Origin: Membranipora membranacea
Lineage: Eukaryota; Bryozoa; Gymnolaemata; Cheilostomatida; Membraniporidae
Direction: 5' to 3'
Assembly: GCA_914767715.1 (NCBI GenBank)
Contig: OU612072.1
Location: 12,276,001-12,340,000, forward strand
Length of the DNA stretch: 64,000 bases
The notes under the pieces: model-generated
Told to the model about the DNA's origin: nothing
Databases searched by the model: none
The model's input: the letters and a program-made list of their open reading frames with translations, nothing else
Position numbers and translations under genes: made by a program
Shown here: piece by piece, positions 46,200-60,200 of the stretch
Layout of the letters: each line of letters begins with the position of its first letter
How positions within the stretch are numbered: position 1 is the first letter of the stretch

Positions 46200-47480
46200 C
46201 TCATGCAAGAAAACATCCACTTATTTGTATTAGCAGCAAGGGCAGTTTTTGGCAATGTCTTCCGCCGCCTTCTCTTGGAGATATTATCCCTTTCCTTTGC
46301 CAAAAGGTATATATTATAATATTACAGTTCATTTATCTGTTCAGGCTGCAAAGATGTATTAAAGCATCCATGAAATCAATATTTGGATTATCAATGCTAT
46401 TTCTCCACCTAATCAGCTTCAAAACGAGCCCAAAATTGACCCTCTGGACCAACAGAAGCTGTGTTATGAGGCATTGAACTCGACTCTTTCAATATTTGCT
46501 TGTGAGATTGGAAAGCCCTTGTGTGAGGACACATTAGGGATTTCGTCCAATATTCGACATTTTATGTATATTGAACTGTTAAAGTGAGACCAATTTTTCC
46601 AACCTCAAATTCTTTGTTGATCTCCTTCAATTTTTTGCTTTGGATTGATCTCTTTGATGACAAGATCTATTTTGGATTCCAACTCGTTTCGCCTGATTTG
46701 ATGAATTTACATTAGTCCAAAGTTACTAATGGTAGACATATATACTGCCCTCTGCAGGTAAAACTCGTTATCACGAAATTTCGATTGCATTATGTCGCAT
46801 TTTTAATTATGATGTTTGATTATGACATCACATCCCCTTACGCAAGGCTCAGTTTGAAGCCTTTAAACCGGAGCAGTTCCTGGAGCACCTCTTGTGTATT
46901 AGAGGAATTCTCATTTGTTAAAGTATACCCACAAACAAATGCGTTCTATAGTCAGGCAATAACTACAGATGTTTTCAGTCAAAATTTCAACAATGAACAA
47001 ATCCAAGCTCTCATCCGGAAAAATTGTTGATACCTTTAAAATTGTCTTTCCTGTTCAGGTATGAGTTCGACTGTGTAAAGTCAAATGAGCTACTACCTTT
47101 ATAGATTGAGTCACTGCAAATGTTGAATCCATCCACAAATTTTGTTTGATGCAGCCATCTGCTTTTGTACATAGGCCACATGACGATGCAAGTATATTTA
47201 CTTTCCATTTTTGTAAAGAATTTTAGTACTAAGAACTTATATCCTGACTTAAAAACTATAGCAGTCAAACACCTGTTTCCAGAGTGTACGGTCTAATACC
47301 CTCCCCCACATAAGAGAAGACGCTATTTGATCATTCTGTTATTTTTCCAGAAATGACTGAGCGACTATAGATGTTTCCTGAGCATGAGACCTTTCCAATG
47401 AATTCTTCTCTAAATAATTTACCTTGACTATCCGATGCAAATTTAGATAATTTATCAAATGGCACCATTTGTATCAGATG
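46200..47480 (-). pseudogene. G remnants in the third E unit
   Basis: Minus-strand matches to G and G' (for example around 46258-46285 and 46490-46550), with in-frame stops such as TAA at the position of the KNPEV motif. Additional sequence is inserted near 46290-46350. No gene is supported. Confidence 0.35.
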
Positions 47481-47500
47481 TATTGTTTGTTTCAAAAACT

Positions 47501-47668
47501 TTAGTTGTCTGTCTTTTTTTTCTTCTTGTTGGTCACGACGGATCTTTCATGGTCTATCAATTGCTCTATGAATCTCCCTGCTCGCTCTTCGTCGATGCCA
47601 ACCCTCTGATAAAAGAGTAACTTGGAGTGATAAATTGGCAGCATTGGTGTTGATGCCCTAGCAAACCA
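47501..47668 (-). CDS. Possible minus-strand terminal exon (55 aa), unidentified
   Basis: Read on the minus strand, CTTGCACTGTAG could serve as an acceptor, followed by WFARASTPMLPIYHSK and GIDEERAGRFIEQLIDHE, ending in a lysine run (KKKKK) and TAA. It has no ATG at its start and lies outside the G matches. The composition looks like a natural charged, soluble C-terminus, but a chance open frame of this length is possible. No upstream exon was found before the satellite. Confidence 0.25.
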   Translation of the reverse strand, partial: WFARASTPMLPIYHSKLLFYQRVGIDEERAGRFIEQLIDHERSVVTNKKKKKTDN

Positions 47669-48220
47669 CTACAGTGCAAGGTTGCACCATCTTCACATGA
47701 CTGAGGGGGAAGCCTTAAGCCTGTAGATTTTGTATAAAATCACTAAGGGCAACCCTACATTCCCCAGCATTAGGCATTAAAATCAAGAAACAATTTAAAT
47801 AGGCAAAGATTCTGGAATCACTGTGCTGCTGACTAAATCTGACTACTAACCAGGTTTGTCGCTAGGAAACTTGCCGCATTCAGGACAACACAATGTTTTA
47901 CTGAGCACATGTTGGGATAAATTTGATTGTTTACAGAGACCAATTACGGACTACTGAGATTATGTATCAATCTAAACTTCCCTTGTGAGCTTTTTGGAAC
48001 AATATATACAGCTGTTGTCACCACTATCTATGACGGTAGAGTATTGAAAGGGCCTAAAATTCTATTGGAACTAAGTCCAATGTCAATCTTGGCCACAGAT
48101 AAAGGTCATATGCATGATGTGTGACTGATCCTATGGATTTGGTTGGGGGAAAAAGGACGCCTTCTTCTTTAGTACCCAAAGTCTGTCAATGCTGAGTGAA
48201 AAACCATTTTTCAACCCTTC

Positions 48221-51200
48221 CTGGGGAAATTAGCCAATAATTGGGCAGAATTCCTTACTCGCTTAAAATCGCTGTAAACTCTGTTTTGAGGTTCGCAATG
48301 ACATCCCTATATCTCATATAAAATATTAACTCCCTGTGACGATGCGTATTCTATCGAGGTATTTTGCAAGAAATTGACAAAAATCGATAGTATGGTCCTG
48401 GGGAAATTAGCCAATAATTGGGCAGAATTCCTTACTCGTTTAGAAACGCTTGAAACCCTGTTTTGAAGTTCGCAATGACGTCCCTATATCTCATATAAAA
48501 TATTAGGTCCCTGTGACGATGCGTATTCTATCGAGGTATATTGCAAGAAATTAACAAAAATCGATAGGTACGGTCCCGGGGATATTAGCCAATAATTGGG
48601 CAGAATTCCTTACTCGCTTAGAAACGCTTAAAGCTCTGTTTTGAGGTTCGCAATGACGTCCCTACATCTCATATAAAATATTAGCTCCCTGTGACAAATG
48701 CGTATTCTATCGAGGTATTTTGCAAGAAATTGACAAAAATCGATAGTACGGTCCTGGGGAAATTAGCCAATAATTGGACAGAGTTCTTTACTCGCTTAAA
48801 AACGCTTGAAACACTGATTTGAGGTTCGAAATGACGTCCCTATATCTCATATAAAATATTAACTCCCTGTGACGATGCGTATTCTATCGAGGTATTTTGC
48901 AAGAAATTGACAAAAATCGATAGTATGGTCCTGGGGAAATTAGCCAATAATTGGGCAGAATTCCTTACTCGTTTAAAAACGCTTGAAACACTGTTTTGAG
49001 GATCGAAATGACATCCCTATATCTCATATAAAATATTAACTCCCTGTGAGGATGCGTATTCTATCGAGGTATTTTGCAAGAAATTGACAAAAATCGATAG
49101 TATGGTCCTGGGGAAATTAGCCAATAATTGGGCAGAATTCCTTACTCGTTTAGAAACGCTTGAAACCCTGTTTTGAAGTTCGCAATGACGTCCCTATATC
49201 TCATATAAAATATTAGGTCCCTGTGACGATGCGTATTCTATCGAGGTATATTGCAAGAAATTAACAAAAATCGATAGGTACGGTCCCGGGGATATTAGCC
49301 AATAATTGGGCAAAATTCCTTACTCGCTTAGAAACGCTTAAAACTCTGTTTTGAGGTTCGCAATGACGTCCCTACATCTCATATAAAATATTAGCTCCCT
49401 GTGACAAATGCGTATTCTATCGAGGTATTTTGCAAGAAATTGACAAAAATCGATAGTACGGTCCTGGGGAAATTAGCCAATAATTGGACAGAGTTCTTTA
49501 CTCGCTTAAAAACGCTTGAAACACTGATTTGAGGTTCGAAATGACGTCCATATATCTCATATAAAATATTGGCTCCCTGTGACGATCCATATTCTGTCGA
49601 GGTATTTAGTAAGAAATCGACAGAAATCGATAGGTACGGTCCTTTGGAAATTAGCCAATAATTGGGCAGAATTCTTTACTCGCTTAGAAACGCTTGAAAC
49701 TCTGTTTTAAGGTTCGAAATGACCTCCCTTCGTCCAATATAAAATATTAGCTCTCTGTGACGATGCGTATTCTGTCGAGGTTTTTTGTAAGAAATCGACA
49801 AAAATCGATAGGTACGGTCCTGGGGAAATTAGCCAATAATTGGGCAGAATTCTTTACTCGTTTAGAAACGCTTGAAACACCGTTTTGAGGTTCGAAATTA
49901 CATCCATATATCTCATATAAAATATTAGCTCCCTGTGACGATGCGTATTCTGTCGAGGTATTTTGTAAGAAATCGACAGTCGAAAGGTACGGTCCTGGGG
50001 AAATTAGCCAATAATTGGGCAGAATTCTTTACTCGCTTAGAAACGCTTGCAACACTGTTTTGAGGTTCGAAATGACGTCCCTATATCTCATATAAAATAT
50101 TAGCTCCTTGTGACGATGCGTATTCTGTCGAGGTATTTTGTAAGAAATTGACAAAAATCGATAGTACGGTCCTGGGGAAATTAGCCAATAATTGGACAGA
50201 GTTCTTTACTCGCTTAAAAACGCTTGAAACACTGATTTGAGGTTCGAAATGACGTCCCTATATCTCATATAAAATATTAACTCCCTGTGACGATGCGTAT
50301 TCTATCGAGGTATTTTGCAAGAAATTGACAAAAATCGATAGTATGGTCCTGGGGAAATTAGCCAATAATTGGGCAGAATTCCTTACTCGTTTAAAAACGC
50401 TTGAAACACTGTTTTGAGGATCGAAATGACATCCCTATATCTCATATAAAATATTAACTCCCTGTGACGATGCGTATTCTATCGAGGTATTTTGCAAGAA
50501 ATTGACAAAAATCGATAGTATGGTCCTGGGGAAATTAGCCAATAATTGGGCAGAATTCCTTACTCGTTTAGAAACGCTTGAAACCCTGTTTTGAAGTTCG
50601 CAATGACGTCCCTATATCTCATATAAAATATTAGGTCCCTGTGACGATGCGTATTCTATCGAGGTATATTGCAAGAAATTAACAAAAATCGATAGGTACG
50701 GTCCCGGGGATATTAGCCAATAATTGGGCAGAATTCCTTACTCGCTTAGAAACGCTTAAAACTCTGTTTTGAGGTTCGCAATGACGTCCCTACATCTCAT
50801 ATAAAATATTAGCTCCCTGTGACAAATGCGTATTCTATCGAGGTATTTTGCAAGAAATTGACAAAAATCGATTGTACGGTCTTGGGGAAATTAGCGAATA
50901 ATTGGACAGAGTTCTTTACTCGCTTAAAAACGCTTGAAACACTGATTTGAGGTTCGAAATGACGTCCATATATCTCATATAAAATATTGGCTCCCTGTGA
51001 CGATCCATATTCTGTCGAGGTATTTTGTAAGAAATCGACAGAAATCGATAGGTACGGTCCTTTGGAAATTAGCCAATAATTGGGCAGAATTCTTTACTCG
51101 CTTAGAAACGCTTGAAACTCTGTTTTAAGGTTCGAAATGACCTCCCTTCGTCCAATATAAAATATTAGCTCTCTGTGACGATGCGTATTCTGTCGAGGTT

Positions 51201-54200
51201 TTTTGTGAGAAATCGACAAAAATCGATAGGTACGGTCCTGGGGAAATTAGCCAATAATTGGGCAGAATTCTTTACTCGTTTAGAAACGCTTGAAACACCG
51301 TTTTGAGGTTCGAAATTACATCCATATATCTCATATAAAATATTAGCTCCCTGTGACGATGCGTATTCTGTCGAGGTATTTTGTAAGAAATCGACAGTCG
51401 AAAGGTACGGTCCTGGGGAAATTAGCCAATAATTGGGCAGAATTCTTTACTCGCTTAGAAACGCTTGCAACACTGTTTTGAGGTTCGAAATGACGTCCCT
51501 ATATCTCATATAAAATATTAGCTCCTTGTGACGATGCGTATTCTGTCGAGGTATTTTGTAAGAAATTGACAAAAATCGATAGTACGGTCCTGGGGAAATT
51601 AGCCAATAATTGGACAGAGTTCTTTACTCGCTTAAAAACGCTTGAAACACTGATTTGAGGTTCGAAATGACGTCCCTATATCTCATATAAAATATTAACT
51701 CCCTGTGACGATGCGTATTCTATCGAGGTATTTTGCAAGAAATTGACAAAAATCGATAGTATGGTCCTGGGGAAATTAGCCAATAATTGGGCAGAATTCC
51801 TTACTCGTTTAAAAACGCTTGAAACACTGTTTTGAGGATCGAAATGACATCCCTATATCTCATATAAAATATTAACTCCCTGTGACGATGCGTATTCTAT
51901 CGAGGTATTTTGCAAGAAATTGACAAAAATCGATAGTATGGTCCTGGGGAAATTAGCCAATAATTGGGCAGAATTCTTTACTCGCTTAGAAACGCTTGAA
52001 ACACTGTTTTGAGGTTCGAAATGACGTCCCTATATCTCATATACAATATTAGCTCCCTGTTACGATGCGTATTCTGTTGAGGTATATTGTAAGTTATCGA
52101 CAAAAATCGATAGGTACGGGCCAGGGGAAATTAGCCAATAATTGGGCAGAATTCTTTACTCGTTTAGAAACGCTTGAAACACTGTTTTGAGGTTCGAAAT
52201 GATGTCAATATATCTCATATAAAATATTAGCTCCCTGTGACAATCCCCATTCTGTCGAGGTATTTTGTAAGAAATCGTCAAAAATCGATAGGTACGGTCC
52301 ATGGGAAATTAGCCATTAATTGGGCAGAATTCTTTACTCGCTTAAAAACGCTTGAAACACTGATTTGAGGTTCGAAATGACGTCCATATATCTCATATAA
52401 AATATTGGCTCCCTGTGACGATCAATATTCTGTCGAGGTATTTTGTAAGAAATCGACAGAAATCGATAGGTACGGTCCTTGGGAAATTAGCCAATAATTG
52501 GGCAGAATTCTTTACTCGCTTAGAAACGCTTGAAACTCTGTTTTAAGGTGAAATGACCTCCCTTCGTCCAATATAAAATATTAGCTCTCTGTGACGATGC
52601 GTATTCTGTCGAGGTATTTTGTAAGAAATCGACAAAAATCGATAGGTACGGTCCTTGGGAAATAAACCAAGAATTTTGGAGAATTCTTTACTCGTTTAAA
52701 GACGCTTGAAACACTGTTTCGAGGATCGAAATGACGTCCCTATATCTCATATAATATATTCGCTCCCGTGAGGATCCGTATTCTGTCGAGGTAGTTTGTG
52801 AGAAATTGACAAAAATCGATAGGTTCGTTCTTGGGGAAATTAGCCAAAAATTGGGCAGAATTCTTCACTTGCTTAGAAACGCTTGAAACTCTGTTTTGAG
52901 GTTCGAAATGACGTCCTTATATCTCATATAAAATATTAGCTCCCTGTTACGATGCGTATTCTGTCGAGGTGTTTTGCAAGAAATCGACAAAAAAATCGAT
53001 AAAAAACGGTCCTTGGGAAATTAGCCAATAATTGGGCAGATTCTTTACTCGCTTAGAAACGCTTGAAACTCTGTTTTGAGGTTCGAAATGACCTCCTTTT
53101 CGTCCGATGTAAAATATTAGCTCTCTGTGATGATGCGTATTCTGTCGAGGTATTTTGTAAGAAATCGACAAAAATCGATAGGTACGGTCCTGGGGAATTT
53201 AGCCAATAATTGGGCAGAATTCTTTACTCGCTTAAAACGCTTGAAACTCTGTTTTGAGGTTCGAAATGACGTCCCTATATCTCATATAAAATATTAGCTC
53301 CCTGTGACGATGCGTATTCTGTCGAGGTATTTTGTAAGAAATCGACAGAAATCGATAGGTACGGTCCTGGGGAAATTAGCCAATAATTGGGCAGAATTCT
53401 TTACTCGCTTAGATACGCTTGAAACACTGTTTTGAGGTTCGAAATGACGTCCCTATATCTCATGTAAAATATTAGCTCCCTGTGACGATCCCTATTCTGT
53501 CGAGGTATTTTGTAAGAAATCGCCAAAATTCGATAGGTACAGTCCTGGGGAAATTAGCCAATAATTGGGCAGAATTCTTTACTCGCTTAGAAACGCTTGC
53601 AACACTGTTTTGAGGTTCGAAATGACGTCCCTATATCTCATATAAAATATTAGCTCCTTGTGACGATGCGTATTATGTCGAGGTATTTTGTAAGAAATCG
53701 ACAGAAATCGATAGGTACGGTCCTGGGGAAATTAGCCAATAATTGGGCAGAATTCTTTACTCGCTTAGAAACGCTTGAAACACTGTTTTGAGGTTCGAAA
53801 TGACGTCCCTATATCTCATATAAAATATTAGCTCCCTGTGACGATGCGTATTCTGTCGAGGTATTTTGTAAGAAATCGACAGAAATCGATAGGTACAGTC
53901 CTGGGGAAATTAGCCAATAATTGGGCAGAATTCTTTACTCGCTTAGATACGCTTGAAACACTGTTTTGAGGTTCGAAATGACGTCCCTATATCTCATGTA
54001 AAATATTAGCTCCCTGTGACGATCCCTATTCTGTCGAGGTATTTTGTAAGAAATCGCCAAAATTCGATAGGTACAGTCCTGGGGAAATTAGCCAATAATT
54101 GGGCAGAATTCCTTACTCGTTTAGAAACGCTTGAAACCCTGTTTTGAAGTTCGCAATGACGTCCCTATATCTCATATAAAATATTAGGTCCCTGTGACGA

Positions 54201-57200
54201 TGCGTATTCTATCGAGGTATATTGCAAGAAATTAACAAAAATCGATAGGTACGGTTCCGGGGATATTAGCCAATAATTGGGCAGAATTCCTTACTCGCTT
54301 AGAAACGCTTAAAACTCTGTTTTGAGGTTCGCAATGACGTCCCTACATCTCATATAAAATATTAGCTCCCTGTGACAAATGCGTATTCTATCGAGGTATT
54401 TTGCAAGAAATTGACAAAAATCGATAGTACGGTCCTGGGGAAATTAGCCAATAATTGAAAAGAGTTCTTTACTCGCTTAAAAACGCTTGAAACACTGATT
54501 TGAGGTTCGAAATGACGTCTATATATCTCATATAAAATATTGGCTCCCTGTGACGATCCATATTCTGTCGAGGTATTTTGTAAGAAATCGACAGAAATCG
54601 ATAGGTACGGTCCTTTGGAAATTAGCCAATAATTGGGCAGAATTCTTTACTCGCTTAGAAACGCTTGAAACTCTGTTTTAAGGTTCGAAATGACATCCCT
54701 TCGTCCAATATAAAATATTAGCTCTCTGTGACGATGCGTATTCTGTCGAGGTTTTTTGTAAGAAATCGACAAAAATCGATAGGTACAGTCCTGGGGAAAT
54801 TAGCCAATAATTGGGCAGTATTCTTTACTCGTTTAGAAACGCTTGAAACACCGTTTTGAGGTTCGAAATTACATCCATATATCTCATATAAAATATTAGC
54901 TCCCTGTGACGATGCGTATTCTGTCGAGGTATTTTGTAAGAAATCGACAGTCGAAAGGTACGGTCCTGGGGAAATTAGCCAATAATTGGGCAGAATTCTT
55001 TACTCGCTTAGAAACGCTTGCAACACTGTTTTGAGGTTCGAAATGACGTCCCTATATCTCATATAAAATATTAGCTCCTTGTGACGATGCGTATTCTGTC
55101 GAGGTATTTTGTAAGAAATCGACAGAAATCGATAGGTACGGTCCTGGGGAAATTAGCCAATAATTGGGCAGAATCCTTTACTCGCTTAGAAACGCTTGCA
55201 ACACTGTTTTGAGGTTCGAAATGACGTCCCTATATCTCATATAAAATATTAGCTCCTTGTGACGATGCGTATTCTGTCGAGGTATTTTGTAAGAAATTGA
55301 CAAAAATCGATAGTACGGTCCTGGGGAAATTAGCCAATAATTGGACAGAGTTCTTTACTCGCTTAAAAACGCTTGAAACACTGATTTGAGGTTCGAAATG
55401 ACGTCCCTATATCTCATATAAAATATTAACTCCCTGTGACGATGCGTATTCTATCGAGGTATTTTGCAAGAAATTGACAAAAATCGATAGTATGGTCCTG
55501 GGGAAATTAGCCAATAATTGGGCAGAATTCCTTACTCGTTTAAAAACGCTTGAAACACTGTTTTGAGGATCGAAATGACATCCCTATATCTCATATAAAA
55601 TATTAACTCCCTGTGACGATGTGTATTCTATCGAGGTATTTTGCAAGAAATTGACAAAAATCGATAGTATGGTCCTGGGGAAATTAGCCAATAATTGGGC
55701 AGAATTCCTTACTCGTTTAGAAACGCTTGAAACCCTGTTTTGAAGTTCGCAATGACGTCCCTATATCTCATATAAAATATTAGGTCCCTGTGACGATGCG
55801 TATTCTATCGAGGTATATTGCAAGAAATTAACAAAAATCGATAGGTACGGTCCCGGGGATATTAGCCAATAATTGGGCAGAATTCCTTACTCGCTTAGAA
55901 ACGCTTAAAACTCTGTTTTGAGGTTCGCAATGACGTCCCTACATCTCATATAAAATATTAGCTCCCTGTGACAAATGCGTATTCTATCGAGGTATTTTGC
56001 AAGAAATTGACAAAAATCGATAGTACGGTGTTGGGGAAATTAGCCAATAATTGGACAGAGTTCTTTACTCGCTTAAAAACGCTTGAAACACTGATTTGAG
56101 GTTCGAAATGACGTCCATATATCTCATATAAAATATTGGCTCCCTGTGACGATCCATATTCTGTCGAGGTATTTTGTAAGAAATCGACAGAAATCGATAG
56201 GTACGGTCCTTTGGAAATTAGCCAATAATTGGGCAGAATTCTTTACTCGCTTAGAAACGCTTGAAACTCTGTTTTAAGGTTCGAAATGACCTCCCTTCGT
56301 CCAATATAAAATATTAGCTCTCTGTGACGATGCGTATTCTGTCGAGGTTTTTTGTGAGAAATGGACAAAAATCGATAGGTACGGTCCTGGGGAAATTAGC
56401 CAATAATTGGGCAGAATTCTTTACTCGTTTAGAAACGCTTGAAACACCGTTTTGAGGTTCGAAATTACATCCATATATCTCATATAAAATATTAGCTCCC
56501 TGTGACGATGCGTATTCTGTCGAGGTATTTTGTAAGAAATCGACAGTCGAAAGGTACGGTCCTGGGGAAATTAGCCAATAATTGGGCAGAATTCTTTACT
56601 CGCTTAGAAACGCTTGCAACACTGTTTTGAGGTTCGAAATGACCTCCCTATATCTCATATAAAATATTAGCTCCTTGTGACGATGCGTATTCTGTCGAGG
56701 TATTTTGTAAGAAATTGACAAAAATCGATAGTACGGTCCTGGGGAAATTAGCCAATAATTGGACAGAGTTCTTTACTCGCTTAAAAACGCTTGAAACACT
56801 GATTTGAGGTTCGAAATGACGTCCCTATATCTCATATAAAATATTAACTCCCTGTGACGATGCGTATTCTATCGAGGTATTTTGCAAGAAATTGACAAAA
56901 ATCGATAGTATGGTCCTGGGGAAATTAGCCAATAATTGGGCAGAATTCCTTACTCGTTTAAAAACGCTTGAAACACTGTTTTGAGGATCGAAATGACATC
57001 CCTATATCTCATATAAAATATTAACTCCCTGTGACGATGCGTATTCTATCGAGGTATTTTGCAAGAAATTGACAAAAATCGATAGTATCGTCCTGGGGAA
57101 ATTAGCCAATAATTGGGCAGAATTCTTTACTCGCTTAGAAACGCTTGAAACACTGTATTGAGGTTCGAAATGACGTCCCTATATCTCATATACAATATTA

Positions 57201-60200
57201 GCTCCCTGTTACGATGCGTATTCTGTTGAGGTATATTGTAAGTTATCGACAAAAATCGATAGGTACGGGCCAGGGGAAATTAGCCAATAATTGGGCAGAA
57301 TTCTTTACTCGTTTAGAAACGCTTGAAACACTGTTTTGAGGTTCGAAATGATGTCAATATATCTCATATAAAATATTAGCTCCCTGTGACAATCCCCATT
57401 CTGTCGAGGTATTTTGTAAGAAATCGTCAAAAATCGATAGGTACGGTCCATGGGAAATTAGCCAATAATTGGGCAGAATTCTTTACTCGCTTAAAAACGC
57501 TTGAAACACTGATTTGAGGTTCGAAATGACGTCCATATATCTCATATAAAATATTGGCTCCCTGTGACGATCAATATTCTGTCGAGGTATTTTGTAAGAA
57601 ATCGACAGAAATCGATAGGTACGGTCCTTCGGAAATTAGCCAATAATTGGGCAGAATTCTTTACTCGCTTAGAAACGCTTGAAACTCTGTTTTAAGGTTC
57701 GAAATGACCTCCCTTCGTCCAATATAAAATATTAGCTCTCTGTGACGATGCGTATTCTGTCGAGGTATTTTGTAAGAAATCGACAAAAATCGATAGGTAC
57801 GGTCCTTGGGAAATAAGCCAAGAATTTTGGAGAATTCTTTACTCGTTTAAAAACGCTTGAAACACTGTTTCGAGGATCGAAATGACGTCCCTATATCTCA
57901 TATAATATATTCGCTCCCGTGAGGATCCGTATTCTGTCGAGGTAGTTTGTGAGAAATCGACAAAAATCGATAGGTTCGTTCTTGGGGAAATTAGCCAAAA
58001 ATTGGGCAGAATTCTTCACTTGCTTAGAAACGCTTGAAACTCTGTTTTGAGGTTCGAAATGACGTCCTTATATCTCATATAAAATATTAGCTCCCTGTTA
58101 CGATGCGTATTCTGTCGAGGTGTTTTGCAAGAAATCGACAAAAAATCGATAAAAACGGTCCTTGGGAAATTAGCCAATAATTGGGCAGAATTCTTTACTC
58201 GCTTAGAAACGCTTGAAACTCTGTTTTGAGGTTCGAAATGACCTCCTTTCGTCCGATGTAAAATATTAGCTCTCTGTGATGATGCGTATTCTGTCGAGGT
58301 ATTTTGTAAGAAATCGACAAAAATCGATAGGTACGGTCCTGGGGAATTTAGCCAATAATTGGGCAGAATTCTTTACTCGCTTAAAACGCTTGAAACTCTG
58401 TTTTGAGGTTCGAAATGACGTCCCTATATCTCATATAAAATATTAGCTCCCTGTGATGATGCGTATTCTGTCGAGGTATTTTGTAAGAAATCGACAGAAA
58501 TCGATAGGTACGGTCCTGGGGAAATTAGCCAATAATTGGGCAGAATTCTTTACTCGCTTAGATACGCTTGAAACACTGTTTTGAGGTTCGAAATGACGTC
58601 CCTATATCTCATGTAAAATATTAGCTCCCTGTGACGATCCCTATTCTGTCGAGGTATTTTGTAAGAAATCGCCAAAATTCGATAGGTACAGTCCTGGGGA
58701 AATTAGCCAATAATTGGGCAGAATTCTTTACTCGCTTAGAAACGCTTGCAACACTGTTTTGAGGTTCGAAATGACGTCCCTATATCTCATATAAAATATT
58801 AGCTCCTTGTGACGATGCGTATTATGTCGAGGTATTTTGTAAGAAATCGACAGAAATCGATAGGTACGGTCCTGGGGAAATTAGCCAATAATTGGGCAGA
58901 ATTCTTTACTCGCTTAGAAACGCTTGAAACACTGTTTTGAGGTTCGAAATGACGTCCCTATATCTCATATAAAATATTAGCTCCTTGTGACGATGCGTAT
59001 TCTGTCGAGGTATTTTGTAAGAAATCGACAGAAATCGATAGGTACAGTCCTGGGGAAATTAGCCAATAATTGGGCAGAATTCTTTACTCGCTTAGATACG
59101 CTTGAAACACTGTTTTGAGGTTCGAAATGACGTCCCTATATCTCATGTAAAATATTAGCTCCCTGTGACGATCCCTATTCTGTCGAGGTATTTTGTAAGA
59201 AATCGCCAAAATTCGATAGGTACGGGCCAGGGGAAATTAGCCAATAATTGGGCAGAATTCTTTACTCGTTTAGAAACGCTTGAAACACTGTTTTGAGGTT
59301 CGAAATGATGTCAATATATCTCATATAAAATATTAGCTCCCTGTGACAATCCCCATTCTGTCGAGGTATTTTGTAAGAAATCGTCAAAAATCGATAGGTA
59401 CGGTCCATGGGAAATTAGCCAATAATTGGGCAGAATTCTTTACTCGTTTAGAAACGCTTGAAACACTGTTTTGAGGTTCGAAATGATGTCAATATATCTC
59501 ATATAAAATATTAGGTCCCTGTGACGATGCGTATTCTATCGAGGTATATTGCAAGAAATTAACAAAAATCGATAGGTACGGTCCCGGGGATATTAGCCAA
59601 TAATTGGGCAGAATTCCTTACTCGCTTAGAAACGCTTAAAACTCTGTTTTGAGGTTCGCAATGACGTCCCTACATCTCATATAAAATATTAGCTCCCTGT
59701 GACAAATGCGTATTCTATCGAGGTATTTTGCAAGAAATTGACAAAAATCGATAGTACGGTCCTGGGGAAATTAGCCAATAATTGAAAAGAGTTCTTTACT
59801 CGCTTAAAAACGCTTGAAACACTGATTTGAGGTTCGAAATGACGTCCATATATCTCATATAAAATATTGGCTCCCTGTGACGATCCATATTCTGTCGAGG
59901 TATTTTGTAAGAAATCGACAGAAATCGATAGGTACGGTCCTTTGGAAATTAGCCAATAATTGGGCAGAATTCTTTACTCGCTTAGAAACGCTTGAAACTC
60001 TGTTTTAAGGTTCGAAATGACATCCCTTCGTCCAATATAAAATATTAGCTCTCTGTGACGATGCGTATTCTGTCGAGGTTTTTTGTAAGAAATCGACAAA
60101 AATCGATAGGTACGGTCCTGGGGAAATTAGCCAATAATTGGGCAGTATTCTTTACTCGTTTAGAAACGCTTGAAACACCGTTTTGAGGTTCGAAATTACA

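Larger units (their letters stand above)
42268..48220 (+). repeat. E unit, third diverged copy
   Basis: Starts with the same bases as the other units and stays close to 17784-18338 for its first 560 bases. Beyond that it matches units 1 and 2 at about 75-80%. It holds E3 and G remnants and ends where the satellite starts. Confidence 0.55.

Noticed and set aside
47927-48124. 65-codon plus-strand open frame just before the satellite
   Set aside because: Looks partly protein-like but has no counterpart in other units, no splice context and no recognisable motif.
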